Shown here: positions 1 through 7,768 of the stretch, piece by piece
Layout: each line of letters starts with the position of its first letter
How positions within the stretch are numbered: position 1 is the first letter of the stretch
Assembly: GCA_947375105.1 (NCBI GenBank)
Contig: CANCET010000011.1
Span: forward strand, 1-41,641
Length of the DNA: 41,641 nt
Reading direction: 5' to 3'
DNA from: Sphingomonadaceae bacterium
Lineage (GTDB): Bacteria; Pseudomonadota; Alphaproteobacteria; Sphingomonadales; Sphingomonadaceae
Notes under the pieces: generated by a model
Told to the model about the DNA's origin: nothing
Databases searched by the model: none
Seen by the model: the letters and a program-made list of their open reading frames with translations, nothing else
Position numbers and translations under genes: made by a program

Positions 1-519
1 TGCCTGCGAGACGGCAAGGTGCTGCTGCGCGTGGCCGGGTTTGCGCCTTCGGTGGCGGCGCGCTGTGCCGCGCTGCCGGGAATTCTGGCGGAACATTGCC
101 GGTTGGAGCGCTTGCCCGAGGAGGCTGCGGCTCCGCTCTGGTCGAGCGCGATGACTGGGTGTGATCTGGCCGGCAAGGTGCGCTGGGACGTGCACCTGCC
201 GCCACGCAGCGCGCCGGAACTCGCCGCGCGGCTCGAAGCCATGGGCGCCGACTGGGCGATGGATTGGGGCGGCGGGCGCGTCTGGGTCGCGACTGATGCG
301 GAAGACGATGCGGTGCGCGCCCTGGCTGGCCGGCTTGGCGGGGAGGCCCGGCTTGTGCAGGCACCGCCGGAGATGCGCGCCCGGATTGCGGCGTTCCACC
401 CGCGCCAGCCGGGAGTGTTGGCGCTGGAGCAGCGCGTGCGCCGGTCGTTCGATCCGGCAGGGGTTTTCGCGAGCGGTCGGTTCGGGGAGGATGCGGATGC
501 AGACCAGCTTTCCGCCTGA
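1..519 (+). CDS. glcE: Glycolate oxidase FAD-binding subunit GlcE, C-terminal part (5' end outside window)
   Basis: The frame is open from the first base and stops at 517-519, so only the C-terminal part is present. The closing stretch, in which a short helix is followed by RRSFDPAGVFASGRFG, is the usual end of GlcE and related FAD-linked oxidases (compare FDPAG.FNPGR). GlcE is the smaller flavoprotein-like subunit of membrane-associated glycolate dehydrogenase, which oxidises glycolate to glyoxylate with GlcD and GlcF. The assignment is strengthened by glcF, which starts inside its last 23 bases, and by glcG beyond. GlcD is expected just upstream of the window. The true start cannot be seen. 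Confidence 0.85.
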   Translation, partial: CLRDGKVLLRVAGFAPSVAARCAALPGILAEHCRLERLPEEAAAPLWSSAMTGCDLAGKVRWDVHLPPRSAPELAARLEAMGADWAMDWGGGRVWVATDAEDDAVRALAGRLGGEARLVQAPPEMRARIAAFHPRQPGVLALEQRVRRSFDPAGVFASGRFGEDADADQLSA

Positions 520-1798
520 GGCGCTTGCCGATCCCGCGATGCGCGCTTCGGAAGAGGTTATCCGCAAGTGCGTGCACTGCGGTTTCTGCACTGCGACCTG
601 CCCGACATACGTGCTGCTGGGCGACGAGCTCGATAGCCCGCGCGGGCGGATCTACCTGATGAAGGACATGCTGGAGAACCAGCGCGAGCCGAGCGCCGAG
701 GTGGTGAAGCACATCGACCGCTGCCTCTCGTGCCTCTCGTGCATGACGACGTGCCCTTCGGGCGTGAACTACATGCACCTCGTCGATCACGCGCGGGCCT
801 ATATCAACGAGCGCTATGAGCGTCCCCGTGCCGAGCGGTTTTTCCGGGGGCTGCTGGCAGCGGTGCTGCCTTATCCGGAACGCTTCCGCTTATCCCTCAC
901 GCTTGCGCCACTGGCGCGGCCGTTCAGGGGCTTGCTGCGGAGAGTTGCTGCGCTGAGGCCGCTGGCGGCGATGCTCGATCTCGCGCCCGCCAGCGTGCCT
1001 GCGCCGGTGCTGGCGCAATCGACGCGGCTGCGGACACACGCCGGGCGCGTGGCCATGCTGCAGGGCTGCGCCGAGCCGGTGCTGCGCCCGCAGATCCGTG
1101 AGGCAGCCGTCCGCCTGCTCAATCGCTGCGGGCAGGATGTGATCTTCGCGCCGAACGAGGGCTGCTGCGGCGCGCTGGTTCACCACATGGGCCGCGAGCA
1201 GGATGCGCTGGACGCCGCGCGGCGCAATGTCGATGCGTGGACCGCCGAGATCGAACGCGCGGGGCTGGACGCGATCATCATTACCGCATCGGGCTGCGGC
1301 ACGACGATCAAGGACTATGGCTTCATGCTGCGGGGTGATCCGGCTTATGCGGAGAAGGCGGCAAGGGTCAGCGCCCTCGCGGTGGACGTGACCGAGTATC
1401 TGGCGAAGATCGGGCTGCCGCCATCCGCTGCGAAGAATGTCACCGTGGCCTATCATCCTGCATGCTCGTTGCAGCATGGGCAGAAGGTGATCGACGCACC
1501 GAAGCGGCTGCTGGCCGAGGCCGGTTTCGCGGTGCGCGTTCCGGCGGAAGCGCACCTGTGCTGCGGCTCTGCGGGCACGTACAATATCCTGCAATCCGAG
1601 ATCGCCGACACGCTCGGGCGGCGCAAGGCCGACCATATCGACCGGTTGCAGGCCGATGTCATCGCGACAGGCAATATCGGTTGCGCCACCCAGATCGCGC
1701 GATTTGCGGGCGCTCCGGTCGTCCATACGGTCGAATTGCTGGATTGGGCGACAGGCGGGCCCAAGCCGGCCGCACTCAGACACTTTCCCCAGGAGTAA
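497..1798 (+). CDS. glcF: Glycolate oxidase iron-sulfur subunit GlcF
   Basis: A 433-residue protein carrying two 4Fe-4S ferredoxin motifs, Cys25/28/31/35 (CVHCGFCTATCP) and Cys76/79/82/86 (CLSCLSCMTTCP). Two CCG-type cysteine clusters follow (GCCGAL and HLCCGSAG), as in GlcF and heterodisulfide-reductase-like subunits. It passes electrons from the GlcD/GlcE flavin to the respiratory chain. The reading frame is open far upstream, but the start at 497 is chosen because the product then begins MQT as in E. coli GlcF and a GGGAGG ribosome site lies at 485-490. ATG 491 would sit on top of that site. The gene overlaps glcE by 23 bases, which indicates translational coupling. Confidence 0.93.
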   Translation: MQTSFPPEALADPAMRASEEVIRKCVHCGFCTATCPTYVLLGDELDSPRGRIYLMKDMLENQREPSAEVVKHIDRCLSCLSCMTTCPSGVNYMHLVDHARAYINERYERPRAERFFRGLLAAVLPYPERFRLSLTLAPLARPFRGLLRRVAALRPLAAMLDLAPASVPAPVLAQSTRLRTHAGRVAMLQGCAEPVLRPQIREAAVRLLNRCGQDVIFAPNEGCCGALVHHMGREQDALDAARRNVDAWTAEIERAGLDAIIITASGCGTTIKDYGFMLRGDPAYAEKAARVSALAVDVTEYLAKIGLPPSAAKNVTVAYHPACSLQHGQKVIDAPKRLLAEAGFAVRVPAEAHLCCGSAGTYNILQSEIADTLGRRKADHIDRLQADVIATGNIGCATQIARFAGAPVVHTVELLDWATGGPKPAALRHFPQE

Positions 1799-1803
1799 GC
1801 ACA

Positions 1804-2223
1804 ATGTCACGGATTGCACTCGATTCTGCCCAGACCATCGTTTCGGGCGCGCTCAAGGAAGCGCGCAGCCTTGGCCTCAAGCCGATCAGCGTGGCGGTGC
1901 TCGATGCCGGCGGCCACATGATCGCTTTCGCGCGCGAAGACGGCTCGTCCAACCTTCGCCCGCAGATCGCGACGGCCAAGGCGTCGGGCGCGCTGGCGCT
2001 GGGCGTTTCCTCGCGCACGATCGGCGAAATGGCGATCGAACGGCCGACGTTCATCAACGCCGCGGCGGGGCTTAATCCGGCGGGGATCGTTCCGGCGGCG
2101 GGCGGCGTCCTGGTGCGCGATGCGGGCGGCGTTGTGATCGGTGCGGTCGGCGTGACGGGCGACACCAGCGACAACGACGAACTGGCCGCGCTGGCCGGAA
2201 TCGCGGCTGCGGGTTTCGCCTAA
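1804..2223 (+). CDS. glcG: GlcG/HbpS-type heme-binding domain protein
   Basis: A 139-residue protein of the GlcG/HbpS (DUF336) family. Typical family features are the SVAVLDAGGHMIAFAREDG strand-turn, the central IATAKASGALALG helix and the glycine-rich ending with GAVGVTGDTSDNDE. The start has an AGGAG site at 1791-1795, eight bases upstream. It follows glcF by five bases and is almost certainly in the same operon. The role of GlcG in glycolate use is not settled; related proteins bind heme or sense redox state. The stop codon region overlaps by four bases with the end of the opposing Crp/Fnr gene. Confidence 0.88.
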   Translation: MSRIALDSAQTIVSGALKEARSLGLKPISVAVLDAGGHMIAFAREDGSSNLRPQIATAKASGALALGVSSRTIGEMAIERPTFINAAAGLNPAGIVPAAGGVLVRDAGGVVIGAVGVTGDTSDNDELAALAGIAAAGFA

Positions 2224-2888
2224 CCAGCTTGCCTGACGCCGATCAGCGCTGCCAGCTTGTCGGGATCGGGCACAGAAATCCGCCGGTATTCGAGCCTTAT
2301 CAACCCGCTGCTCGCAAGGCGGCGGAGGAGGTGGCCCGAAGTGATGCGCGAGACGCCGATAAGCTCGCCGAGCGCTTGCTGGCTCATCACCAGCGCGGTG
2401 CCTTCCCGGCGCGCCATATCGACGAGCGTGCGGATCAGGCGCTGTTCGGCAGAGAGCTGCCGATCCGCCTCGATGCGATCGAGCGCGCCCCGCAATTGGT
2501 TGGCCAGTGATTTGAGCAGCCAGCGCGCGAAGTCGGGCTCGCTCGCCAGCAGCCGCTCGATCAGCGGGGCGCCGATGCGGACGAGCGTGGCGTCGCTTTC
2601 GGCCAAGGCATCGACCTGCCGCGGCAAGCTGGCGAAATAAGCGAGTTCTCCAAACAGATCGCCGGAGCCCAGCACGCCGAAGATCGTGACGCTGCCATCG
2701 CGGGCAAAGCGGCCCAGCGAGACGGTGCCCGAGCGGATCAGCCAGAACCCGTCTCCGTCATCGCCTTTCTGCTGGACGATGGCGCCCGCAGCAAAGCGGC
2801 GAACCGTGCCCGCGCGGAGCAGCAACGCCGCAAGCTTGCCCTCGGCGCGGGTGGGCGCGATTTCGGACAATTGATAAGTTCTTTGCAT
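2220..2888 (-). CDS. Crp/Fnr family transcriptional regulator
   Basis: A 222-residue protein with an N-terminal cyclic-nucleotide-binding-type beta barrel (about residues 25-115, containing the hallmark GDLFGELAYF at 76-85 and an arginine at 90). A long dimerisation helix follows, then a C-terminal winged helix-turn-helix in which MSQQALGELIGVSRITSGHLL is the recognition region. There is no N-terminal cysteine cluster, so it is not an oxygen-sensing FNR with an iron-sulfur centre. The ligand is unknown. It is convergent with glcG, overlapping by four bases, and divergent from the sterol-desaturase gene. It could act on either. The usual glc regulator, the GntR-type GlcC, is not seen here. Confidence 0.88.
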   Translation of the reverse strand: MQRTYQLSEIAPTRAEGKLAALLLRAGTVRRFAAGAIVQQKGDDGDGFWLIRSGTVSLGRFARDGSVTIFGVLGSGDLFGELAYFASLPRQVDALAESDATLVRIGAPLIERLLASEPDFARWLLKSLANQLRGALDRIEADRQLSAEQRLIRTLVDMARREGTALVMSQQALGELIGVSRITSGHLLRRLASSGLIRLEYRRISVPDPDKLAALIGVRQAG

Positions 2889-2971
2889 TCTTGCCGTGCA
2901 TGCGCGCCTATGATCCCGATTGCAAGACAGCGGCGACCCTTGTGGTACGCGCGGGCAAGGGAGCAGGCGGC

Positions 2972-3826
2972 ATGCCGATTTCGAACTGGATCGTGATCGC
3001 GATCTACATCACTTTCGGACTGGTCGAGTTTCTGCGCTCGGACCTGTTCAGGAAGCCCGAGCAGTGCCGCAACGACGGCATCGTGGAGACGGTTTCGACC
3101 ATCTTGCTGATGACCGTGACTCAGCCGGGGATCATCCTGTTGGTGAACTGGGTGGGGCTGCGCGCTTTTCCGCAATATCATAACGCGCTTGGCGGTATCA
3201 GCGTTTGGCTCGCGCTGCCGCTGTTTCTCGTCTTCGAGGACATGATGCAATACTGGTGGCACCGTGCCTCGCACAGCTTCAGCTGGCTCTACAACCTGCA
3301 CCGCGCGCATCACAATGGCCGCTACATGAGCGTGCGGCTCGTCTACCGGAACAACATCATCTACTACGCGATGATGCCGAGCCTGTGGTTCGCGGCAGTG
3401 CTGCTCTATCTCGGGCTCGGCTGGTTCTATGTCGGCTATGTCGTCATCAAGATGCTGGTCATCATCGGGGCGCACAGCGATCTGGCGTGGGATGCGCCGC
3501 TCTATCGGATCCAGTGGCTCTCGCCGCTGATGTGGGTGGTGGAGCGGACAATCTCGACCCCGGCGACGCACCATGCGCACCACGGCCGGCACCGCGATGA
3601 CGCGGCGGTCCACTACAAGGGCAACTACGGCAACCTGCTGTTCTTCTGGGACGTCCTGTTCGGCACGGCGAAGATCACGCGCAGCTATCCCCGAAGCTAC
3701 GGGGTGGAGGACATGCCCGACGCGACGCTCGGCCAGCAATTGCTCTGGCCGGTGTTCCCGGAAAACCGCGACGCCGCGCGCAAGATACCGGGCGCCGGCC
3801 CTGCGGAGGGTTTCGCGGGTGGCTGA
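2972..3826 (+). CDS. Sterol desaturase / fatty acid hydroxylase family protein
   Basis: A 284-residue integral membrane protein with the histidine clusters of the di-iron fatty-acid-hydroxylase superfamily: HRASH (97-101), HRAHH (110-114) and a late HHAHHGRH. Hydrophobic segments occur at about 6-20, 40-62, 76-92 and 128-160. Family members hydroxylate or desaturate lipids, sterols or carotenoids at the membrane; the substrate here cannot be told. The frame is open from 2891, but the Met at 2972 directly precedes the first membrane segment and has a purine-rich site (AAGGGAG) upstream. It is divergent from the Crp/Fnr gene and convergent with the LuxR-type gene. Confidence 0.85.
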   Translation: MPISNWIVIAIYITFGLVEFLRSDLFRKPEQCRNDGIVETVSTILLMTVTQPGIILLVNWVGLRAFPQYHNALGGISVWLALPLFLVFEDMMQYWWHRASHSFSWLYNLHRAHHNGRYMSVRLVYRNNIIYYAMMPSLWFAAVLLYLGLGWFYVGYVVIKMLVIIGAHSDLAWDAPLYRIQWLSPLMWVVERTISTPATHHAHHGRHRDDAAVHYKGNYGNLLFFWDVLFGTAKITRSYPRSYGVEDMPDATLGQQLLWPVFPENRDAARKIPGAGPAEGFAGG

Positions 3827-3847
3827 GGGCGCTGGCGTTCCCGCCAA

Positions 3848-4774
3848 TCAGTAGTTCAGCGAGATATAGCCAAGCTGCGCCGCCTTGAACACGGTCTGGC
3901 TGCGGTTGACCGCGTTGAGCTTGACCGAGGCGTTGTAGATGTGGAACCGCACCGTGGCACGGCTGCGTTCCATGATCATGCTCATCTCGATGTCGGTCTT
4001 GCCCACGGCGGCCCAGCGCAGGCACTCCACTTCGCGCTTTGACAGGCGGGTTCCCGGCGGCAGGGCCTGCACCGAACCCATCACGTTGACATAGCTGGCG
4101 ATGAAGGTGCGCGCATAAGTGCCGAAGGCATCGCCCTGTGCGAGGAACAGGTCTTCGAGGTCGCTCATGTCCGGATCGAGCGGGTTGAAACTGACCGCAC
4201 CGATCTGGCCGAAGGGCAGGTGCACGGGCACCACGATGGCCGCTGGCGTCATCGCGCGCGCTGCGAAATTGGCGAGATCGATGGCGGACAGGTAGTGGTT
4301 CGGCTGGCGGGTGCGGAAGCCCTGCGCGTTGACCCAGAACGGCTCGCTTTCAAAGCGGCAGGCCGAGGTGATCGGCGAATCCAGCGCAATGCGCGAATTG
4401 CGCCACCATGCCTTGCGGTCGGTCCAGCCGAACACGTCGCGCGCTAGGATATTGCCCTCGGCATCGGTGGGGGTGCGCTTGTCAGCAATGTTGTGCGCGG
4501 GCGCGGCGCGCATGCCGTGTCCGAGCGCAAGGTTGTGGAGCGCCTCGGCGGCGCGGCGCACATCTTGCGGGCAGCGGATGCGCACGCTGTCGATGGCGCT
4601 GACGGGGAAGTTGCCGGCACTGGCCTGCGCACGCGCGGTGCGTGCGGAGGGCTCGCGGCGCGGCGGCGGGACAAGCGTGAGCCCGGCGCCGGGTTGGCCT
4701 TGGGGCTGCTTCTGGGGCAGGGGCAGGGGTTCTGGCCGGACCTGCAGGCTGGTGGCGCCCTTGAACGAGATCAT
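3848..4774 (-). CDS. LuxR-type helix-turn-helix regulator
   Basis: A 308-residue protein. Residues 244-308 form a LuxR/FixJ-type DNA-binding domain (LSKREVECLRWAAVGKTDIEM, then a recognition helix with RATVRFHIYNASVKLNAVNRSQ). Residues of about 65-230 resemble the autoinducer-binding fold of LuxR proteins, but no luxI-like synthase is in the window, so the ligand may be a catabolic compound. The first 55 residues are rich in Gln, Pro and Arg and look disordered. A very strong ribosome site (AAGGAGGAGG) precedes the start. It is the last gene of the minus-strand Rieske run, 82 bases behind the oxygenase gene. Confidence 0.85.
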   Translation of the reverse strand: MISFKGATSLQVRPEPLPLPQKQPQGQPGAGLTLVPPPRREPSARTARAQASAGNFPVSAIDSVRIRCPQDVRRAAEALHNLALGHGMRAAPAHNIADKRTPTDAEGNILARDVFGWTDRKAWWRNSRIALDSPITSACRFESEPFWVNAQGFRTRQPNHYLSAIDLANFAARAMTPAAIVVPVHLPFGQIGAVSFNPLDPDMSDLEDLFLAQGDAFGTYARTFIASYVNVMGSVQALPPGTRLSKREVECLRWAAVGKTDIEMSMIMERSRATVRFHIYNASVKLNAVNRSQTVFKAAQLGYISLNY

Positions 4775-4856
4775 TGGTATCCTCCTCCTTCGTCACGCCC
4801 GTATGCCGGGTCTGATCGTCTGCGCCTGCCGTGAGGGGCAGAGCGGTCGGCGCGGG

Positions 4857-6200
4857 TCAGCGCCGCCCTTCGATGTAGTCGTTGAGCACTTCGTGGAAGC
4901 GGTGGACGCGGGTTTCCTGCCCCGCGAGGTGGGCTTTGTCGAAGCCGAGCGAATGCAGACCCTGCTGCTGGGTGACCGCCACTTCGAGGTCCTGGATCAG
5001 GAAATCGCCCTGCTTGATCTCCGCCTGATAGGCCGCAAATTCGCCGGTCTGGTGCTCGGCATCGGCCCACGGACGCATGCCGTAGAGTGTCGGGATATCC
5101 TGTCCCTTCACTTCAGGCGAGAGATACCAGTAGTCGAAGGTCGACCAGTTGGGGTCTTCCACATCGGGTTCGGTGCGGAACACGTGGAGGCCTTCGGGCG
5201 TGCCAGTCAGCGTCAGGTTGGGAAAGCAGGTGTGGTGGAACTGGTCGGTCAGTTCCGCATCGCTCAACTGGTCGAAGTGCGCGAAGCCGCGCGCCGGGCC
5301 GAGCTTGCGCCGCGCCTGCTGGAGCGCGATCCGCCCTTCCTGCGCGCGGCCCTCGAACTCGGCGGGATCGAGGCCCCATTCCTTCAGCACATCGGCCCAT
5401 AGCGGCTTGACCGCTTGCGCATCGGGATAGCGGCTGGAGGGCTGGAGCTTCTCGATCATGCGGTTGTGGCCGCTGGGGTACATCTCGAACACGGTGGTCG
5501 AGTAGTGATCGTCGATCATCCCCTCGAACTGCGGGTGGACCGCCGGGATGTGATAGGCTTCGTTGAAGTTGTCCGAGGCGAACTTCCAGTTGGTGTTGAC
5601 GCGCAGCGTGCGCCACACGACCCGCTTCCACGAGGCGAGATCGCGATTGCCGAGCAGGCTTGGCACCGGGTGCAGATATTCGAGCAGCGGGACAGCGTTG
5701 GGGTCGAAGCTGTAGAAGATGAAGCCGCCCCAGGTCTCGCAGGGTACTTCCTTCAGCCGCAGCTTGCCGCAGGGGGAACCGCCTTCGAAATCCTCCTCGT
5801 CCTGCACCCAGTCCAGCGCGCCGTCGATGGCCCACTTCCAGCCGTGATACGGGCAAGTGAAGTGCTCGGCGACGCCGCCTTCCGAGGTGCCGACCAGCCG
5901 GTTACCGCGGTGGCGGCAGACATTGTGGAAGGCGCGGATGGAGCCGTCCTGCTGGCGGACCATCATCACCGACTGGCGCAGGAAATTGTGCGTGATGAAG
6001 TCACCCGGCTCCTCAAGCTGCGAGACGCGACCGCCGAGATGCCAGACGCGCGTCCACATCTTGTCCCATTCGCGCTGGGCGAACTCCTTTGAGGTATAGC
6101 GCTCGCCGGTGATCGCATCGCCGCGCGCGCGGGGAAACTCCGCGTCCGGGCTGGTGGGATAGTTCGCGGCGGGATCGGGAATGGTGATGTAGTCGGCCAT
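4857..6200 (-). CDS. Rieske aromatic-ring-hydroxylating oxygenase, alpha subunit
   Basis: A 447-residue oxygenase component. The Rieske 2Fe-2S ligands are Cys95, His97, Cys116 and His119 (CRHRG ... CPYHGW). The catalytic domain has the mononuclear iron motif NWKFASDNFNEAYHIPAVHP, with bridging Asp210 and iron ligands His217 and His222. Such proteins insert oxygen into aromatic or alicyclic substrates using electrons from a separate reductase or ferredoxin. It is clearly paralogous to the gene at 14543 (shared GDAI.G.RY.S..FAQREWD start and PAQETRV..FHEVLND ending). It is fifth in a tight minus-strand operon, 14 bases after an NTF2-like gene. The substrate is unknown. Confidence 0.93.
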   Translation of the reverse strand: MADYITIPDPAANYPTSPDAEFPRARGDAITGERYTSKEFAQREWDKMWTRVWHLGGRVSQLEEPGDFITHNFLRQSVMMVRQQDGSIRAFHNVCRHRGNRLVGTSEGGVAEHFTCPYHGWKWAIDGALDWVQDEEDFEGGSPCGKLRLKEVPCETWGGFIFYSFDPNAVPLLEYLHPVPSLLGNRDLASWKRVVWRTLRVNTNWKFASDNFNEAYHIPAVHPQFEGMIDDHYSTTVFEMYPSGHNRMIEKLQPSSRYPDAQAVKPLWADVLKEWGLDPAEFEGRAQEGRIALQQARRKLGPARGFAHFDQLSDAELTDQFHHTCFPNLTLTGTPEGLHVFRTEPDVEDPNWSTFDYWYLSPEVKGQDIPTLYGMRPWADAEHQTGEFAAYQAEIKQGDFLIQDLEVAVTQQQGLHSLGFDKAHLAGQETRVHRFHEVLNDYIEGRR

Positions 6201-6214
6201 TGGAACTCTCCGGC

Positions 6215-6655
6215 TTACTGGGCGTTTTCGAGCGTGCCGCTGAGCGGCATCAGGAAGTCCATGGTGTAGCGCTTGGCCTTCCAGCCAGCGGCAGTGCGCA
6301 CCACGTCGAAGTAGTAGCGGCCGTTCACCGTCACGCCCTGGCCGTCCTTGCCCACACCCATGCCGATCACATAGGCGCGGATCGAGGCGGTATCGCCAGC
6401 ATAGGCCGTGATCGCGAAGTTCGTGAGGTAGTGCGCGTGGTGCGCCATGTTGGCGAACACGTTGGTGAAGAACGCGCGGATGCCTTCGTGGCCGTTTACC
6501 GGCGCAAGGCCGATGCCGGACAGATCGAACACGGCATCGGGCACGAACACGTCGAGCACGCCTTCGATGTTGCCGATGTTGTCGACCGCGTGGGCATAGG
6601 CGATCAGCACGTCCTGAATGGCAAAGCGGTCTTCGATGGGGCAGGGGACGGACAT
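6215..6655 (-). CDS. SnoaL/NTF2-like small protein
   Basis: A 146-residue protein with the NTF2-like pattern: an N-terminal helix (IEDRFAIQDVLIAYAHAVD), a short acidic stretch and a cone of beta strands ending in NGRYYFDVVRTAAGWKAKRYT. The fold is shared by SnoaL cyclases, hydroxysteroid isomerases and the beta subunits of ring-hydroxylating dioxygenases. The position directly before a Rieske alpha gene suggests a beta-subunit-like or isomerase role, but no residue decides between them. Spacing is 17 bases from the VOC gene and 14 from the next oxygenase gene, so it is part of the operon. Confidence 0.82.
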   Translation of the reverse strand: MSVPCPIEDRFAIQDVLIAYAHAVDNIGNIEGVLDVFVPDAVFDLSGIGLAPVNGHEGIRAFFTNVFANMAHHAHYLTNFAITAYAGDTASIRAYVIGMGVGKDGQGVTVNGRYYFDVVRTAAGWKAKRYTMDFLMPLSGTLENAQ

Positions 6656-6672
6656 GGCGGGTTCTCTCTGTT

Positions 6673-7227
6673 TCAGGCGGGGAAGAGGGGGCGGATCGGG
6701 TCGGTCACGCCGTCCCAGCCTTGCGCGCCCTCGGCGATGCGGATGAAGGCGGCGGACTGGTTCTCGTCCTGCTCGACGATCTCCATCATGCAGCCGAGCG
6801 CGGGGGCAGTATCGATGTAGCAGAAGCGCATTTCACCGAACTGGCCCTCGACCGCGACAGCGAAGCCCTGATCGCGGTAGCGCTGGCACACTGCGTCGTA
6901 GTCATCGGTATAGATGCAGAAGTGGTGGAAGCCCTCTTGGCCCTTGGGCACCGTGTCGCGGTAGGCGCTGGGGTTGTCGCAGTGCTGCTGGATCAGTTCC
7001 ACCTGCACGCCGCCCGATTGCGCGATGGCGACCGAGAAATCGAGCCCATCGACCAGCGCGCCGCGATAGCGCGCCTCGCTCAGCTGGATGTGCGGCACGA
7101 GGAAAAACGGCCCGATGCCGGTGGCCGCGATCCATGCGAGCGCGGCCTTCTCGACGTCTTCGACCACGAAGGCGGCCTGCATCAGGTGGGGGCCGGTCTG
7201 GCCGGGGGTGATGGAAATGGGCAGCAT
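6673..7227 (-). CDS. VOC (glyoxalase/dioxygenase superfamily) protein
   Basis: A 184-residue protein with two halves of the vicinal-oxygen-chelate fold. The first has HLMQAAFVVEDVEKAALAW and a GPFF segment; the second has EGFHHFCIYTDDYDAVCQRY followed by MMEIVEQDE. Candidate metal ligands are the His of GPHLMQ, the His in FHHFCIY and the Glu in MMEIVE. Members include glyoxalases, extradiol dioxygenases and epimerases; this one is shorter than two-domain extradiol enzymes. The frame extends 51 bases further upstream, but ATG 7227 has an AAGGA site and avoids overlap with the preceding gene. It lies inside the Rieske operon and may act on an oxygenated intermediate. Confidence 0.83.
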   Translation of the reverse strand: MLPISITPGQTGPHLMQAAFVVEDVEKAALAWIAATGIGPFFLVPHIQLSEARYRGALVDGLDFSVAIAQSGGVQVELIQQHCDNPSAYRDTVPKGQEGFHHFCIYTDDYDAVCQRYRDQGFAVAVEGQFGEMRFCYIDTAPALGCMMEIVEQDENQSAAFIRIAEGAQGWDGVTDPIRPLFPA

Positions 7228-7240
7228 CGTTCGGAGTCCT

Positions 7241-7768
7241 TCAAACCGGCCAGTTGCGGGTTTCGCTGAAATCGGCACCGCGCCGGGCGCCCATCGGGAG
7301 CGGGTTGTCGCGCAGGAACTGGTCGGCAGCCGGGGTGCTCTTGGCCCAGTCGATCAGCTCGCGCCGGCGTACGATGCGCCAATCGCCGTCGCGACAGGCG
7401 TATTCGTCGATGTAGCGCCCCGCGACGAGGAGGTCGGTCGGCACGCCGTCATCGTGCAGGCGGTGCCACGCGAAGAAATAGACTTCGCCGGAGGCCGCGT
7501 CGCCCTTCACGCCGAGCTGGACTTGCCCGATGATGTGCTGGCTGCCCTCGATATCGCCGAGGAAGCCTTGTGCGAAGGCGACGAACTCGTCCGCCGTGCC
7601 GTTCATCAGGCCGCAATCGACCCAGGCATCATCGTGGAATGCACTGCGGTGGAGCGCCGGATCGAGCCGGTCCTGCCCGCGCATGTAGCGGCACAGGCAA
7701 TCGTTGATGTCGCGCCGGGCGGCGAGATCGCGGACTTCCGCTTCGAGATCGAACGCCTTGGCCATCAT
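7241..7768 (-). CDS. SnoaL/NTF2-like protein next to Rieske alpha gene
   Basis: A 175-residue NTF2-fold protein: helix AARRDINDCLCRYMRGQDRLD, the HRSAFHDDAWVD segment, then VAGRYIDEYACRDGDWRIVRRRELIDW, typical of the SnoaL-like group found beside oxygenases in sphingomonads. It begins ATGATG, and its first codons overlap the stop of the upstream Rieske gene (TGA at 7765-7767). The ribosome site GGAG fits the second ATG (7765) slightly better than the first. The direct coupling to an oxygenase alpha subunit suggests it works with that enzyme, perhaps in the place of a beta subunit. That role is an inference. Confidence 0.82.
   Translation of the reverse strand: MMAKAFDLEAEVRDLAARRDINDCLCRYMRGQDRLDPALHRSAFHDDAWVDCGLMNGTADEFVAFAQGFLGDIEGSQHIIGQVQLGVKGDAASGEVYFFAWHRLHDDGVPTDLLVAGRYIDEYACRDGDWRIVRRRELIDWAKSTPAADQFLRDNPLPMGARRGADFSETRNWPV

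Noticed and set aside
161..496. Upstream extension of the glcF frame inside glcE
   Set aside because: The translated part is a shadow of glcE; the start at 497 has the family N-terminus and a GGGAGG site.
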